Assembly (NCBI RefSeq): GCF_018967645.1
Contig: NZ_JAHLZF010000001.1
Coordinates: 186,001-250,000, forward strand
DNA length: 64,000 nucleotides
Direction: 5' to 3'
Source of the DNA: Allobacillus halotolerans
GTDB lineage: Bacteria > Bacillota > Bacilli > Bacillales > Alkalibacillaceae
The position numbers were made by a program, and so were the translations under genes. The notes beneath the pieces were generated by a model that was not told the origin of the DNA, searched no databases, and saw only the letters and a list, made by a program, of their open reading frames with translations. Shown piece after piece: positions 1 to 8,507 of this stretch. Numbering within the stretch: the first letter of the stretch is position 1; the number at the start of each line of letters is the position of its first letter.

Positions 1-15
1 ATCTGCTTGAATCAA
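1..15 (-). CDS. Start of a gene running off the left edge (partial)
   Basis: On the minus strand an AAGGAGG ribosome site lies about seven bases before a TTG that begins a reading frame of five visible codons (L/M-I-Q-A-D) before the window ends. It lies just downstream of the carboxyltransferase gene and would be its co-transcribed neighbour. In B. subtilis the equivalent place (after yqjD) is held by yqjE, a peptidase T-like gene, but five codons cannot identify the product. Confidence 0.3.
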
Positions 16-27
16 AAGAAAACCTCC

Positions 28-1575
28 TTATAATGGAATATTTCCGTGTTTCTTCTTCGGTCGTTCTTCCTGTTTATTTTGTAAAATGTCTAATGCTTGG
101 ACCAGTTTTTCTCTTGTCTCACGTGGATCGATAACATCATCGACCATACCTAGACCTGCGGCAACATATGGGTTTGCGAATTTCTCCCTGTACTCGTCAA
201 TCTTTTCTTTACGAGTCGCTTCAGGATTGTCGCTCTCGTTAATCTCACGAGCGAAGATAATATTCGCGGCTCCCTCTGGTCCCATTACTGCAATTTCCGC
301 ATTTGGCCATGCATAAACCAAATCGGCTCCAATTGATTTACTGTTTAATGCAACATATGCACCGCCATAGGCCTTACGCGTTATGACTGTAATTTTTGGC
401 ACAGTCGCTTCCGAATAGGCATATAAAATCTTAGCTCCATGACGAATGATGCCACCATGCTCTTGCTTAACGCCAGGGAAAAATCCAGTAACATCTTCAA
501 ATGTAATCAATGGAATATTAAAGGAGTCGCAAAAACGAATGAATCGAGAAGCTTTGTCACTTGAGTCAATATCCAATCCACCCGCCATGAATTTCGGTTG
601 ATTACAAATCAATCCGACGGTCTTACCTTTTACTTTTGCAAAGCCGACAACAATATTTTTCGCAAATTGTTTATGAATTTCAAAGAAAGAATTTTCATCA
701 ACGACTTCTTCGATAATGACACGTACATCATAAGGTCGGATGGAATCAAAAGGAATAATATCCGTCATATTTGGACGGTAATCATCCACTTCCTCCACTT
801 CGACCTCAGGAGGCTTTTCGTTATTGTTTTGCGGTAAATAACGTACCAACTCTTTCACTTGGTCTAATGCTTCTTCCTCGGTAGCCGCTTTCAGATGTGC
901 ATTTCCACTGGTTGCATTATGTACATCTGCTCCACCTAAATCTTCAGCAGAGATTTTTTCTCCTGTTACCGTTTCAATGACTTTTGGGCCTGTAATAAAC
1001 ATTTGCGATGTTTTTTCAACCATGATAACAAAATCGGTAATCGCTGGTGAATAGACAGCTCCACCTGCACTTGGACCCATAATAACCGAAATTTGCGGAA
1101 TCACTCCGGAATAAATAGAATTCCGGTAAAACACATGACCATACCCATCAAGCGAAGCCACTCCCTCTTGAATCCGGGCTCCACCTGAGTCATTCAGTCC
1201 TATGAAAGGTGTTCCGTTTTTGGCTGCTAAGTCCATGACTGCGGCGATCTTTTTACCGTGCATTTCACCAAGAGCTCCACCATAAACCGTGAAATCTTGA
1301 GCGAATAAGTATACGGGTCTTCCATCGATTTTACCAAAACCGGTGACAACACCTTCTCCCGGAGCTTTTTTTCCTGCCATACCAAAATCGGTGACTCGAT
1401 GTTCCATGAATGCGTTCAGTTCCACAAATGACCCATCATCTAACAAATAATCGATTCGTTCTCTCGCTGTCATCTTCCCTTTATCTTTTTGTTTTTCAAT
1501 TTTGTCATCTCCACCGCCCAACTCAATTTCGCGGCGTTTGTCATAGAGTTCATTAATTTTATCGTAAATATCCAT
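28..1575 (-). CDS. yqjD: Acyl-CoA (propionyl/methylmalonyl-CoA) carboxylase, carboxyltransferase beta subunit (YqjD/PccB type)
   Basis: A 515-residue biotin-dependent carboxyltransferase, the usual length for PccB/MmdA proteins. It would move CO2 between carboxybiotin and propionyl-CoA, giving methylmalonyl-CoA. Visible crotonase-fold motifs include SGGARIQEGV and GPSAGGAVYSP in the N-terminal half and the second CoA-binding half with GGIIRHGAK and RKAYGGAY. The chosen ATG follows AGGAGG by about seven bases; a longer frame would run into the upstream gene. It is the last complete gene of the epimerase/B12 subunit/mutase cluster and starts two bases after the epimerase stop, so translation is probably coupled. 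No biotin carboxylase or biotin carrier is in this cluster; the accBC products at 32-34 kb or others could partner it (inference). A decarboxylase alpha role (MmdA) cannot be excluded. Confidence 0.88.
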   Translation of the reverse strand: MDIYDKINELYDKRREIELGGGDDKIEKQKDKGKMTARERIDYLLDDGSFVELNAFMEHRVTDFGMAGKKAPGEGVVTGFGKIDGRPVYLFAQDFTVYGGALGEMHGKKIAAVMDLAAKNGTPFIGLNDSGGARIQEGVASLDGYGHVFYRNSIYSGVIPQISVIMGPSAGGAVYSPAITDFVIMVEKTSQMFITGPKVIETVTGEKISAEDLGGADVHNATSGNAHLKAATEEEALDQVKELVRYLPQNNNEKPPEVEVEEVDDYRPNMTDIIPFDSIRPYDVRVIIEEVVDENSFFEIHKQFAKNIVVGFAKVKGKTVGLICNQPKFMAGGLDIDSSDKASRFIRFCDSFNIPLITFEDVTGFFPGVKQEHGGIIRHGAKILYAYSEATVPKITVITRKAYGGAYVALNSKSIGADLVYAWPNAEIAVMGPEGAANIIFAREINESDNPEATRKEKIDEYREKFANPYVAAGLGMVDDVIDPRETREKLVQALDILQNKQEERPKKKHGNIPL

Positions 1576-1577
1576 TA

Positions 1578-1985
1578 CTAATCCTCCTGTTTTGGCTGAC
1601 AAAGTTCTAATAGGACGCCGTTCGCTGCTTTTGGATGTAAGAAGGCTACTTGCGTATCATGAGCTCCTTGCTTCGGCTGGTCATTGATCATACGAATTCC
1701 TTCAGTTTTGAATTGTTCCAACCTCGCCTGAATATCATCTACTTCTAAAGCGATGTGATGAATACCTTCTCCTCGTTTCTCGATAAATTTAGCAATTGGT
1801 GATTCCTCATGAAGTGGCTCCAATAACTCAAAATTACTTTCACCAATGGACAAAAAAGCTACTTTCACCCCTTCACTCTCGACTTTATCCACACCTTTGA
1901 ACGTTAAACCAAGTGTTTCCGTATAGAATGGTAACGTTTCATCCAAGTTTCTTACAGCGATTCCGATGTGATTGATTTTCTTCAT
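1578..1985 (-). CDS. mce: Methylmalonyl-CoA epimerase
   Basis: A 135-residue single vicinal-oxygen-chelate (glyoxalase-fold) protein. The N-terminal NHIGIAVRNLDE strand with His6, the central FELLEP glutamate and the GIHHIALEVDD strand are the metal-ligand positions of methylmalonyl-CoA epimerases. It would interconvert the (S)- and (R)-forms of methylmalonyl-CoA between the carboxylase and the mutase. Its ATG overlaps the stop of the B12-binding subunit gene (ATGA), and its own stop is two bases before the carboxyltransferase start, so the three genes form a tight translationally coupled unit. The context makes the epimerase call much stronger than for a lone VOC protein. Confidence 0.92.
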   Translation of the reverse strand: MKKINHIGIAVRNLDETLPFYTETLGLTFKGVDKVESEGVKVAFLSIGESNFELLEPLHEESPIAKFIEKRGEGIHHIALEVDDIQARLEQFKTEGIRMINDQPKQGAHDTQVAFLHPKAANGVLLELCQPKQED

Positions 1986-2386
1986 ACAGAATCACCCTGA
2001 ACTCGTTCCTCAATGAAGTCAGCAACAGCAGTCATTGGGGTTCCCGGCGTGAAAATTTTCTGTATTCCATGGTCTAATAAAAATTGGATGTCCTCTTCTG
2101 GAATAACGCCGCCACCAATAACAGGAATGTCTTCTGCCTCTCTCTTCTTTAATTCCTCCATTACTTTCGGAAATAATGATTTATGCGCACCGGATAAAGA
2201 GGAAAGACCAATTACATCCACATCTTCCTGAATGGCCGTCTGGGCAATTTGTGCGGCCGATTGTCTTAACCCCGTATAGATGACTTCCATTCCACGATCT
2301 CTCAATGTCTGTGCAATGACTAGAGCACCACGGTCATGTCCGTCAAGACCAGGTTTAGCGACTAGTACACGTATTTTTCTATTCAT
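1982..2386 (-). CDS. Methylmalonyl-CoA mutase, separate cobalamin-binding subunit
   Basis: A 134-residue B12-binding flavodoxin-like domain. The base-off/His-on motif DxHxxG is present as D15-G-H17-D-R-G20, followed by the SSLSG loop and the VIGGGVIP loop that cradle the nucleotide tail. In many bacteria this domain is fused to the mutase; here it is a free small subunit encoded directly downstream of the catalytic subunit, as in archaeal-type and many Bacillaceae enzymes. It ends in an ATGA overlap with the epimerase gene. It would form a heteromeric AdoCbl mutase with the 552-residue protein next door. Confidence 0.93.
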   Translation of the reverse strand: MNRKIRVLVAKPGLDGHDRGALVIAQTLRDRGMEVIYTGLRQSAAQIAQTAIQEDVDVIGLSSLSGAHKSLFPKVMEELKKREAEDIPVIGGGVIPEEDIQFLLDHGIQKIFTPGTPMTAVADFIEERVQGDSV

Positions 2387-2440
2387 TTCTTCTTCACCTC
2401 TCTTAAAAACTACAAACCTTTCTTACACGATCGCTGACCA

Positions 2441-4099
2441 TTAAGCACCTGTATATTCGCCGAACACGTCTCGCATTGTATGACAAATCTCTCCGACTGT
2501 TGCATAAGCTTTCACACTCGCTAAAATATGAGGCATCAAGTTTTCATCAGGATTCTTTGCTGTTTCTTTCAAATCTTGTAACCTTTTATCAACAAGCTGT
2601 TGATCACGATTGGCGCGAATCTCTCCCAGTCGCTCAATCTGTTCTTGCTCTAACTTTTCATCCACTTTCAATAAATCTGCGTGGGTTTCTTCATCGGTTG
2701 TAAATTCGTTCATACCCACAATAATATCTTCTTTCGATTCAATACGTTTTTGCGCTTCATAAGCTGCCTGGTGTATTTCACGTTGCATATACCCTTCTTC
2801 AACAGCTTGTACAGCTCCACCCATATCTTCAATTTTATCTAAATACTCACGAATCTGTTTTTCGATTTCGTCAGTCATCTGCTCAACATAATAAGAACCG
2901 GCTAATGGATCTACCGTATCCGCCACGCCACTCTCATGAGCAATAATTTGTTGCGTACGGAGCGCAATCCTTGCAGACTCTTCTGTAGGTAGTGCCAATG
3001 CTTCATCACGAGAGTTTGTATGCAAGCTTTGTGTGCCTCCCATAACAGCCGATAAGGCTTGTAGTGCTACACGTACGATATTGTTATCCGGTTGCTGAGC
3101 AGTAAGTGTAGAACCTCCTGTTTGCGTATGAAAACGTAAGCGCCAGCTTTTTTCATTTTGCGCTTTATATTTGTTTTTCATCAAGTCTGCCCATACTCTT
3201 CTCGCAGCCCTGAATTTTGCCACTTCTTCAAAAAAGTTATTATGCGCATTGAAGAAAAAGGCTAAACGTGGAGCAAATTCATCAATTTCTAAACCGCTTT
3301 CAAGTGCTGCATCAACATATGCAAGACCATCAGCAATCGTGAAGGCTGCTTCTTGTACAGCTGTAGAGCCAGCTTCTCTGATGTGATATCCCGATATACT
3401 GATTGTATTAAATTTCGGTACGTTGTCACGACAATATTCAAAGATATTCGTGATCAATCGCATAGACGGTTTAGGCGGATAAATATATGTTCCTCTTGCA
3501 ATATATTCTTTTAAAATATCATTTTGAATGGTTCCAGTAATCTTTTCTTTTGGAACACCTTGCTTTTCAGCAACAGCTATATACATACATAGCAAAACAG
3601 ACGCTGGTGCATTAATCGTCATGGACGTACTTACTTTGTCAAGCGGGATTTGATCCAATAAGATCTCCATATCTTCTAATGAGTCGATTGCTACACCAAC
3701 TTTTCCGACTTCACCTTCTGCCATATGATCATCTGAGTCATAACCGATTTGAGTCGGCAGGTCGAATGCGACGGATAAACCCGTTTGTCCTTGATCTAAT
3801 AAGTAACGGAAACGTTCATTTGTTTCTTTTGCGGATCCGAAACCAGCATATTGGCGCATTGTCCAAAATCGATTACGGTACATTGTCGGCTGGATTCCTC
3901 GAGTAAATGGGTATTGTCCAGGAAACCCTAACTTTTCTGCATAGTCATCAAAATTCGATTCGTTTTCAGGTACATATAAAGGTTCAATAGGAATTCCGGA
4001 TAGATTTGTAAATGGATCTTTTCTTTCCGGAAAGCGTTCTTTTACTTTTTCACTTTGTTGTTCCCATATCTTTTTTTGTTCTGAAAAATGTTCACTCAT
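2441..4099 (-). CDS. Methylmalonyl-CoA mutase, catalytic (large) subunit
   Basis: A 552-residue TIM-barrel mutase without its own B12 domain. It rearranges (R)-methylmalonyl-CoA to succinyl-CoA with adenosylcobalamin. Two specificity residues can be read by alignment to the Propionibacterium enzyme from memory: the RQYAGF tyrosine (Tyr84, matching Tyr89) and the arginine ten residues after Gln192 in GTIQND (Arg202, matching Arg207). Isobutyryl-CoA mutases have Phe and Gln at these places, so methylmalonyl-CoA is the expected substrate. The C-terminal tail of about 30 residues after [15 protein letters not shown] is typical of stand-alone subunits. It heads a minus-strand cluster with the B12 subunit, epimerase and carboxyltransferase. 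The G-protein chaperone MeaB is not in this window. Confidence 0.92.
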   Translation of the reverse strand: MSEHFSEQKKIWEQQSEKVKERFPERKDPFTNLSGIPIEPLYVPENESNFDDYAEKLGFPGQYPFTRGIQPTMYRNRFWTMRQYAGFGSAKETNERFRYLLDQGQTGLSVAFDLPTQIGYDSDDHMAEGEVGKVGVAIDSLEDMEILLDQIPLDKVSTSMTINAPASVLLCMYIAVAEKQGVPKEKITGTIQNDILKEYIARGTYIYPPKPSMRLITNIFEYCRDNVPKFNTISISGYHIREAGSTAVQEAAFTIADGLAYVDAALESGLEIDEFAPRLAFFFNAHNNFFEEVAKFRAARRVWADLMKNKYKAQNEKSWRLRFHTQTGGSTLTAQQPDNNIVRVALQALSAVMGGTQSLHTNSRDEALALPTEESARIALRTQQIIAHESGVADTVDPLAGSYYVEQMTDEIEKQIREYLDKIEDMGGAVQAVEEGYMQREIHQAAYEAQKRIESKEDIIVGMNEFTTDEETHADLLKVDEKLEQEQIERLGEIRANRDQQLVDKRLQDLKETAKNPDENLMPHILASVKAYATVGEICHTMRDVFGEYTGA

Positions 4100-4185
4100 T
4101 GATAAAACTCTCCCTTCTAGTAACCATTCTACTATAAATATAAGGAATTTTTAATCTTCTTCATAGTTTAATAGAAAAAAGACAC

Positions 4186-4214
4186 TTGTCCAACCGTAAG
4201 TTTTTATATAAAAT
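4186..4214 (+). promoter_or_regulatory. Possible sigma-A promoter for the Prli42 gene
   Basis: TTGTCC and TAAAAT are separated by 17 bases in an AT-rich stretch, about 37 bases before the TTG start. It is the only reasonable match in the short divergent gap with the mutase gene; other registers of the TATATAAAAT tract are possible. Confidence 0.4.
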
Positions 4215-4250
4215 AAGAGGTAATGGATAAGAATGCAGGGAGGAATACAC

Positions 4251-4394
4251 TTGGCTAATCAAAAAAAGAAAACGAGAGCACCGTTTTCGTCAAATAGAAG
4301 AAAAAAAGCTAAATGGACGACAATTGTCATTTATGCAATGATTATCGCAATGCTTTTAAGCTCATTGCTTGCGGGAGCAGCTATGTTTGTATAA
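4251..4394 (+). CDS. prli42: Stressosome-associated membrane protein Prli42
   Basis: A 47-residue protein starting at a TTG five bases after AGGGAGGAA. The first 20 residues are strongly basic (KKK, RRKKAK), followed by one membrane segment reading IVIYAMIIAMLLSSLLAG and a short AAMFV end. The pattern Y-x-M-x-I-AML-x-S-x-LLAG-x-x-MF is the signature of Prli42, the miniprotein that tethers the stressosome to the membrane in Listeria and is widespread in Firmicutes. The basic N-terminal extension is somewhat longer than in Listeria. It stands alone, divergent from the mutase, with its own terminator. Too short for standard gene finders, so easily missed. Confidence 0.8.
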   Translation: MANQKKKTRAPFSSNRRKKAKWTTIVIYAMIIAMLLSSLLAGAAMFV

Positions 4395-4401
4395 AAAAGA
4401 A

Positions 4402-4450
4402 AGCAACCACCAAGTTCATTAAATGTTCTGGTGGTTGCTTTTTATTTTTG
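4402..4450 (+). terminator. Rho-independent terminator after prli42
   Basis: An 11-bp perfect stem (AGCAACCACCA with TGGTGGTTGCT) is followed by a T-rich tract. It stops the plus-strand prli42 transcript and may also act on the converging yqjA transcript. Confidence 0.85.
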
Positions 4451-4502
4451 TATTTTTCACAACTGTATGCTTTGAAGTCTGATTTCTCATCATTATACGC
4501 CG

Positions 4503-5453
4503 TTATTTAAAACTCTTGATCGAACGTTTCAACGTTAAATATTGTTCGATTTCATTTAAAAGAATATATAAATTAGCTTGTCTTTCAAACTCTTCTCGGC
4601 TGACAGGCAATTCCTCTTTGTTAAATCGCTGTCGAATATTACGTAATCGCTCCAAATATTGAATGGATGTATCCCCTGGATGTACATTTTTTGATAAATC
4701 TTTAAACAACTTAGCAATATATTTATATTGGTTGTCCGTTGCATTCAGATGAGTTATGAACGGGAGCATCCGTTCTAAAATCTCAAATTGCTTTTCTCGC
4801 ATATGAAAATAGTCAATGTATGGATGCCGGGTGCGCAGAAGGTGATTCTCTACATCTTTATTTGCTAAGTCCTGCGCTTTCTCAAGTAACTGAGCTGTTT
4901 CAGCCAGTTCTTCACCGGACCATGAATGATCTCCCGTTTCAATGAACCGTGCAACCTCATGTAATATACGTGAAAAGTTTTTTTCGATTTCCTTTCGAAT
5001 CGCGACGATATCATCCGTTAAGCTAGGCATATATAAATTGAGTACAATTCCAATGGTAATTCCAATGGAAAGCAAAATCACTTCATTAATGACTAAACCT
5101 ACCGTTAACGCACCCGCATTATAAATATGAAGAATAATAACCGTGCTTGTTATGATTCCTTCCGTCGCTTTTACTTTCACTGCAATCGGGATAAACAGCA
5201 ATAGCGTCAAACTAAAGGTGAGCGGTGAATAGCCGATGAATTCAAATACCAACCCACCTATTGTCACACCGATCATGAATGAATAAAACCTTGACCAAGC
5301 TTTTAAATAAGAAGCTCTACGTGTTGTTTGGATACATAACATCGTTATGACTGCAGCTGAAATAGCATAATCCAATTGAAGTAACTGAGCGATAAATATG
5401 GCAACGGGTGCGCCGATGGCTGTTTTGATCGTTCGGTAGCCGATTTTAAACAT
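4503..5453 (-). CDS. yqjA: Aromatic acid exporter family membrane protein YqjA
   Basis: A 316-residue protein with a hydrophobic N-terminal half (about six membrane segments within residues 10-140, including VAIFIAQLLQLDYAISAAVITML) and a soluble helical, charged C-terminal half. This is the DUF939/ArAE layout of B. subtilis YqjA, and the neighbour BrxB is the same as in B. subtilis. The substrate is unknown; the family name reflects similarity to FUSC-type exporters. It is preceded by a terminator, so it probably has its own promoter. Confidence 0.82.
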   Translation of the reverse strand: MFKIGYRTIKTAIGAPVAIFIAQLLQLDYAISAAVITMLCIQTTRRASYLKAWSRFYSFMIGVTIGGLVFEFIGYSPLTFSLTLLLFIPIAVKVKATEGIITSTVIILHIYNAGALTVGLVINEVILLSIGITIGIVLNLYMPSLTDDIVAIRKEIEKNFSRILHEVARFIETGDHSWSGEELAETAQLLEKAQDLANKDVENHLLRTRHPYIDYFHMREKQFEILERMLPFITHLNATDNQYKYIAKLFKDLSKNVHPGDTSIQYLERLRNIRQRFNKEELPVSREEFERQANLYILLNEIEQYLTLKRSIKSFK

Positions 5454-5544
5454 GATTTCCCTCTCTTACTGAATTTAATCTTAAATGAATACTTCATAGA
5501 AAATTACGTTAAAAAGGAATAACTATATACGTTACATGTTTACA

Positions 5545-5578
5545 GAAAAAACTGACGGGATAGAATGTCGCCGTCAGT
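5545..5578 (-). terminator. Rho-independent terminator after brxB
   Basis: On the minus strand ACTGACGG pairs with CCGTCAGT around a 12-base loop and is followed by six T residues. Confidence 0.8.
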
Positions 5579-5609
5579 AATCATATCCCTTTCTTTTAAA
5601 AAGAAAGAT

Positions 5610-6041
5610 TTAATATTCTTCACAGTGTTCATCAAATAGAGATTGTAGCTTCTGAACGACCTCCATCGGCATGGAGCTTTCAATTTCTTCACGTGGAACC
5701 ATCTCAAGAATTTTCCCATCCTTCAATAGTGCAAACGATGGTGAAGATGGTGGAAAACCTTCAAAATAATCTCTTGCTCGGTCTGTTGCTTCACGATCTT
5801 GACCTGCAAAAACTGTCACTAAATGATCTGGTCTTTTATCAAAATGAATTGAATTGGCAGCAGCTGGACGTGCAACTCCGCCAGCACAGCCGCACATTGA
5901 GTTAATAGCGACAAGTGTAGTTCCTTCTCTCGTTAGTGCCTGATCGACTTCTTTAGGTGTTGTTAATTCTTCATAGCCAGCATTCGTAAGCTCTGCACGT
6001 GCTTCTTTAGACATATCTTCCATATATAGGCTAAAATCCAT
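5610..6041 (-). CDS. brxB: Bacilliredoxin BrxB (YqiW)
   Basis: A 143-residue thioredoxin-like protein of the BrxA/BrxB family. The active site is the distinctive CGC motif (Cys50-Gly-Cys52 in SMCGCAGG), used to remove bacillithiol from S-bacillithiolated proteins after oxidative stress. Length and the RPAAANS segment after the motif match the family. In B. subtilis the same gene (yqiW) sits between the bkd region and yqjA, exactly as here. The gene is flanked by terminators on both sides, so it is likely monocistronic. Confidence 0.92.
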   Translation of the reverse strand: MDFSLYMEDMSKEARAELTNAGYEELTTPKEVDQALTREGTTLVAINSMCGCAGGVARPAAANSIHFDKRPDHLVTVFAGQDREATDRARDYFEGFPPSSPSFALLKDGKILEMVPREEIESSMPMEVVQKLQSLFDEHCEEY

Positions 6042-6170
6042 TTATGTGTACCCCCTAATTTTCTAAGTGTCAATTTCATCCTATCAGCTTCGAACAAGCT
6101 TTTCAATTTATTTGCAATCGGAAAAATTACCATTTGACGGTAATAAAAAAGATTATATAGCTTATTTCAT

Positions 6171-6213
6171 AAAAGAACCAGCAAAAGGGTGAAAGCATTG
6201 CTGGTTCTTTTTC
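6171..6213 (-). terminator. Terminator of the bkd operon
   Basis: A 12-bp stem (AAAGAACCAGC with GCTGGTTCTTT) with T-rich flanks lies just downstream of bkdB. Confidence 0.85.
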
Positions 6214-6223
6214 TCCGTTATAA

Positions 6224-7504
6224 TTAATAAACAGATGTATTTTTCTCAGACATATTTTCTAAAATTTCTTTCACACGAGCTAAGAACTGGCCACATATTA
6301 AGCCATCCAGTACTCGGTGATCTAACGATAAGCATAGATTTACCATATCTCGTGCTCCAAACATTCCATTTTCCATGAAGACAGGTTTCTTCACGATGGA
6401 TTCGACTTGGAGGATCGCTGCTTGTGGATGATTAATGATACCCATCGATTGTACAGATCCGAAAGAACCTGTGTTATTGACGGTGAATGTACCACCAGAC
6501 ATATCATCATTCGTTAACTTGCCTGATTTAGCTTTATTCGCAAGCTCAACGATTTCTTTAGCAATCCCTTTGATACTTTTATCATCAGCATTCTTGATCA
6601 CTGGCACAAATAAACGGTCTTCATGTGCAACAGCAATAGATAAATTGATGTCTTTTTTCTGGATAATCTTATCTCCTGCCCAAGAACTGTTCAATTGTGG
6701 AAATTCTTTTAACGCTTGAGCGACTGCTTTCACAAAGAAAGCGAAATACGTTAATGAGAATCCTTCATTTTGCTTGAATTCCACTTTTTTCGCATCTCTG
6801 AATGCAACAAGATCTGTTACATCAACTTCGACCGTCATCCAAGCATGTGGAATTTCTGTTGTGGATGTAACCATATTTTGTGCAATTGCTTTTCTGACAC
6901 CTGTGACAGGAATCTCAATATCTCCATCTTGCGTTGGCACAGAAGGGGATTGAGATTGCTTTTTAGCAGACTTCGTTTTCGTTTCATCCGCTACTTGTTG
7001 AGCAGGTGTTTCTTCTTGTGCAGACGGTTTTGGAATGTCACCGGAAGCGATGATTTTCTCAATATCCTTCCGTGTAATTCGTCCACCTTTTCCTGACCCG
7101 TCTACTAGATTTAAGTCAATATCATTTTCTTGAGCCATACGCATCACTGCTGGCGAATAACGTTTTTTCATTGATTGATCTTTGTTTTCTTCAACTGCGT
7201 TAGATTCATTGTTTTCTTCTGTTTTTTCATTTTTTTCCTCTGTGGCTGAATCCTCACCAGCTGATTCAATTTCCATATAACAAATAAGCTCGCCAACTTC
7301 GATCGTTTCTCCTTCTTTAGCCACAATCTCTTTGATTGTACCCGTAAAAGAAGAAGGGACTTCCGCATTCACTTTATCTGTTTCTACTTCTGCAATTGGA
7401 TCATATTTATTCACCTGATCGCCAGCTTTAACAAGCCAGGAACTGATCGTACCTTCCGTTACACTCTCCCCAAGCTGGGGCATAGTAACTTTTTCTACCG
7501 CCAT
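6224..7504 (-). CDS. bkdB: Branched-chain alpha-keto acid dehydrogenase E2 (lipoamide acyltransferase)
   Basis: A 426-residue E2. Domains in order: lipoyl domain (1-80) with the lipoylated lysine in ETDKVNAEV; a Glu/Lys/Asn-rich flexible linker; a peripheral-subunit-binding domain (about 115-150, YSPAVMRMAQEN to GGRITRKDI); a second polar linker; and the acyltransferase core ending with DHRVLDG (395-401), whose His and Asp are catalytic. It transfers branched acyl groups from E1 to CoA. It is the last gene of the operon, 18 bases after bkdAB, with a strong terminator behind it. Confidence 0.95.
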   Translation of the reverse strand: MAVEKVTMPQLGESVTEGTISSWLVKAGDQVNKYDPIAEVETDKVNAEVPSSFTGTIKEIVAKEGETIEVGELICYMEIESAGEDSATEEKNEKTEENNESNAVEENKDQSMKKRYSPAVMRMAQENDIDLNLVDGSGKGGRITRKDIEKIIASGDIPKPSAQEETPAQQVADETKTKSAKKQSQSPSVPTQDGDIEIPVTGVRKAIAQNMVTSTTEIPHAWMTVEVDVTDLVAFRDAKKVEFKQNEGFSLTYFAFFVKAVAQALKEFPQLNSSWAGDKIIQKKDINLSIAVAHEDRLFVPVIKNADDKSIKGIAKEIVELANKAKSGKLTNDDMSGGTFTVNNTGSFGSVQSMGIINHPQAAILQVESIVKKPVFMENGMFGARDMVNLCLSLDHRVLDGLICGQFLARVKEILENMSEKNTSVY

Positions 7505-7522
7505 GGTCTGTACCTCCTCCGA

Positions 7523-8506
7523 TTAAAATTCAGCTAATTCACGCATTGCTTTTTCGACTTTATCTGGATTGATCATAAAATATTTTTCCATCGTTGGTGC
7601 ATAAGGCATGGATGGTACATCTGGTCCCGCCAATCGTTGTACGGGTGCATCTAAATCAAATAGACAGTTTTCTGCGATAATCGCAGCAACTTCACCGATG
7701 ATGCTTCCTTCTTTGTTATCTTCTGTAACTAATAGAACTTTTCCAGTCTTCTTTGCTGCTTCAATAATGGCTTCTTGGTCGAGTGGATATACAGTTCGAA
7801 GATCTAGAATATGTGCTGATATACCTTCTTCTGCCAACTTTTCAGCTGCTTGTAAAGCAAAGTGAACACTTAAACCATAAGTGATAACGGTAATATCTTC
7901 CCCTTCACGTTTTACATCAGCCTTCCCAATTGGCAATGTATAATCATCTTCAGGTACTTCACCTTTAATTAGTCGATAAGCACGCTTATGTTCAAAGAAA
8001 AGAACAGGATCCTCATCACGAATTGCTGCCTTTAACAACCCTTTGACATCATATGGAGTCGACGGCATGACAATTTTCAAACCTGGTTGATTGGCAAAAA
8101 CGGCTTCAACGGATTGAGAATGGTATAAAGCCCCATGGACACCACCACCATACGGAGCTCGGATTGTGATGGGTGCATTCCAATCATTGTTTGAACGATA
8201 ACGAATACGAGAAGCTTCTGAAATAATTTGGTTGACAGCCGGCATAATGAAGTCAGCGAACTGCATTTCAGCTACTGGGCGCATGCCATACATGGCTGCA
8301 CCGATCCCTACACCAGCAATTGCCGATTCAGCCAGTGGTGTGTCAATAACACGGGATTCCCCAAATTGATCGTATAGACCTTCAGTCGCCTTAAAGACAC
8401 CGCCCTTCTTTCCAACGTCTTCTCCTAAGACAAATACTTTCTCATCGCGTTCCATCTCTTCTTTCATTGCGAGAGTAACTGCTTGAATATAAGACATTAC
8501 GGCCAT
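7523..8506 (-). CDS. bkdAB: Branched-chain alpha-keto acid dehydrogenase E1 beta
   Basis: A 327-residue transketolase-like beta subunit. GEDVGKKGGVFKATEGL near the N-terminus, the TPP-site QFADF and the PYGGGVHG loop are typical. A longer TTG/ATG frame reaches back into bkdAA, but the ATG at 8506 is preceded by AGGAGGGGAA, so this start was chosen. One base separates it from the bkdAA stop. With BkdAA it decarboxylates the keto acids of Leu, Ile and Val. Confidence 0.95.
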   Translation of the reverse strand: MAVMSYIQAVTLAMKEEMERDEKVFVLGEDVGKKGGVFKATEGLYDQFGESRVIDTPLAESAIAGVGIGAAMYGMRPVAEMQFADFIMPAVNQIISEASRIRYRSNNDWNAPITIRAPYGGGVHGALYHSQSVEAVFANQPGLKIVMPSTPYDVKGLLKAAIRDEDPVLFFEHKRAYRLIKGEVPEDDYTLPIGKADVKREGEDITVITYGLSVHFALQAAEKLAEEGISAHILDLRTVYPLDQEAIIEAAKKTGKVLLVTEDNKEGSIIGEVAAIIAENCLFDLDAPVQRLAGPDVPSMPYAPTMEKYFMINPDKVEKAMRELAEF

Positions 8507-8507
8507 C

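Noticed and set aside
2441-4099. Isobutyryl-CoA mutase as an alternative for the large subunit
   Set aside because: Tyr84/Arg202 match methylmalonyl-CoA mutase, and the epimerase and carboxyltransferase neighbours agree.
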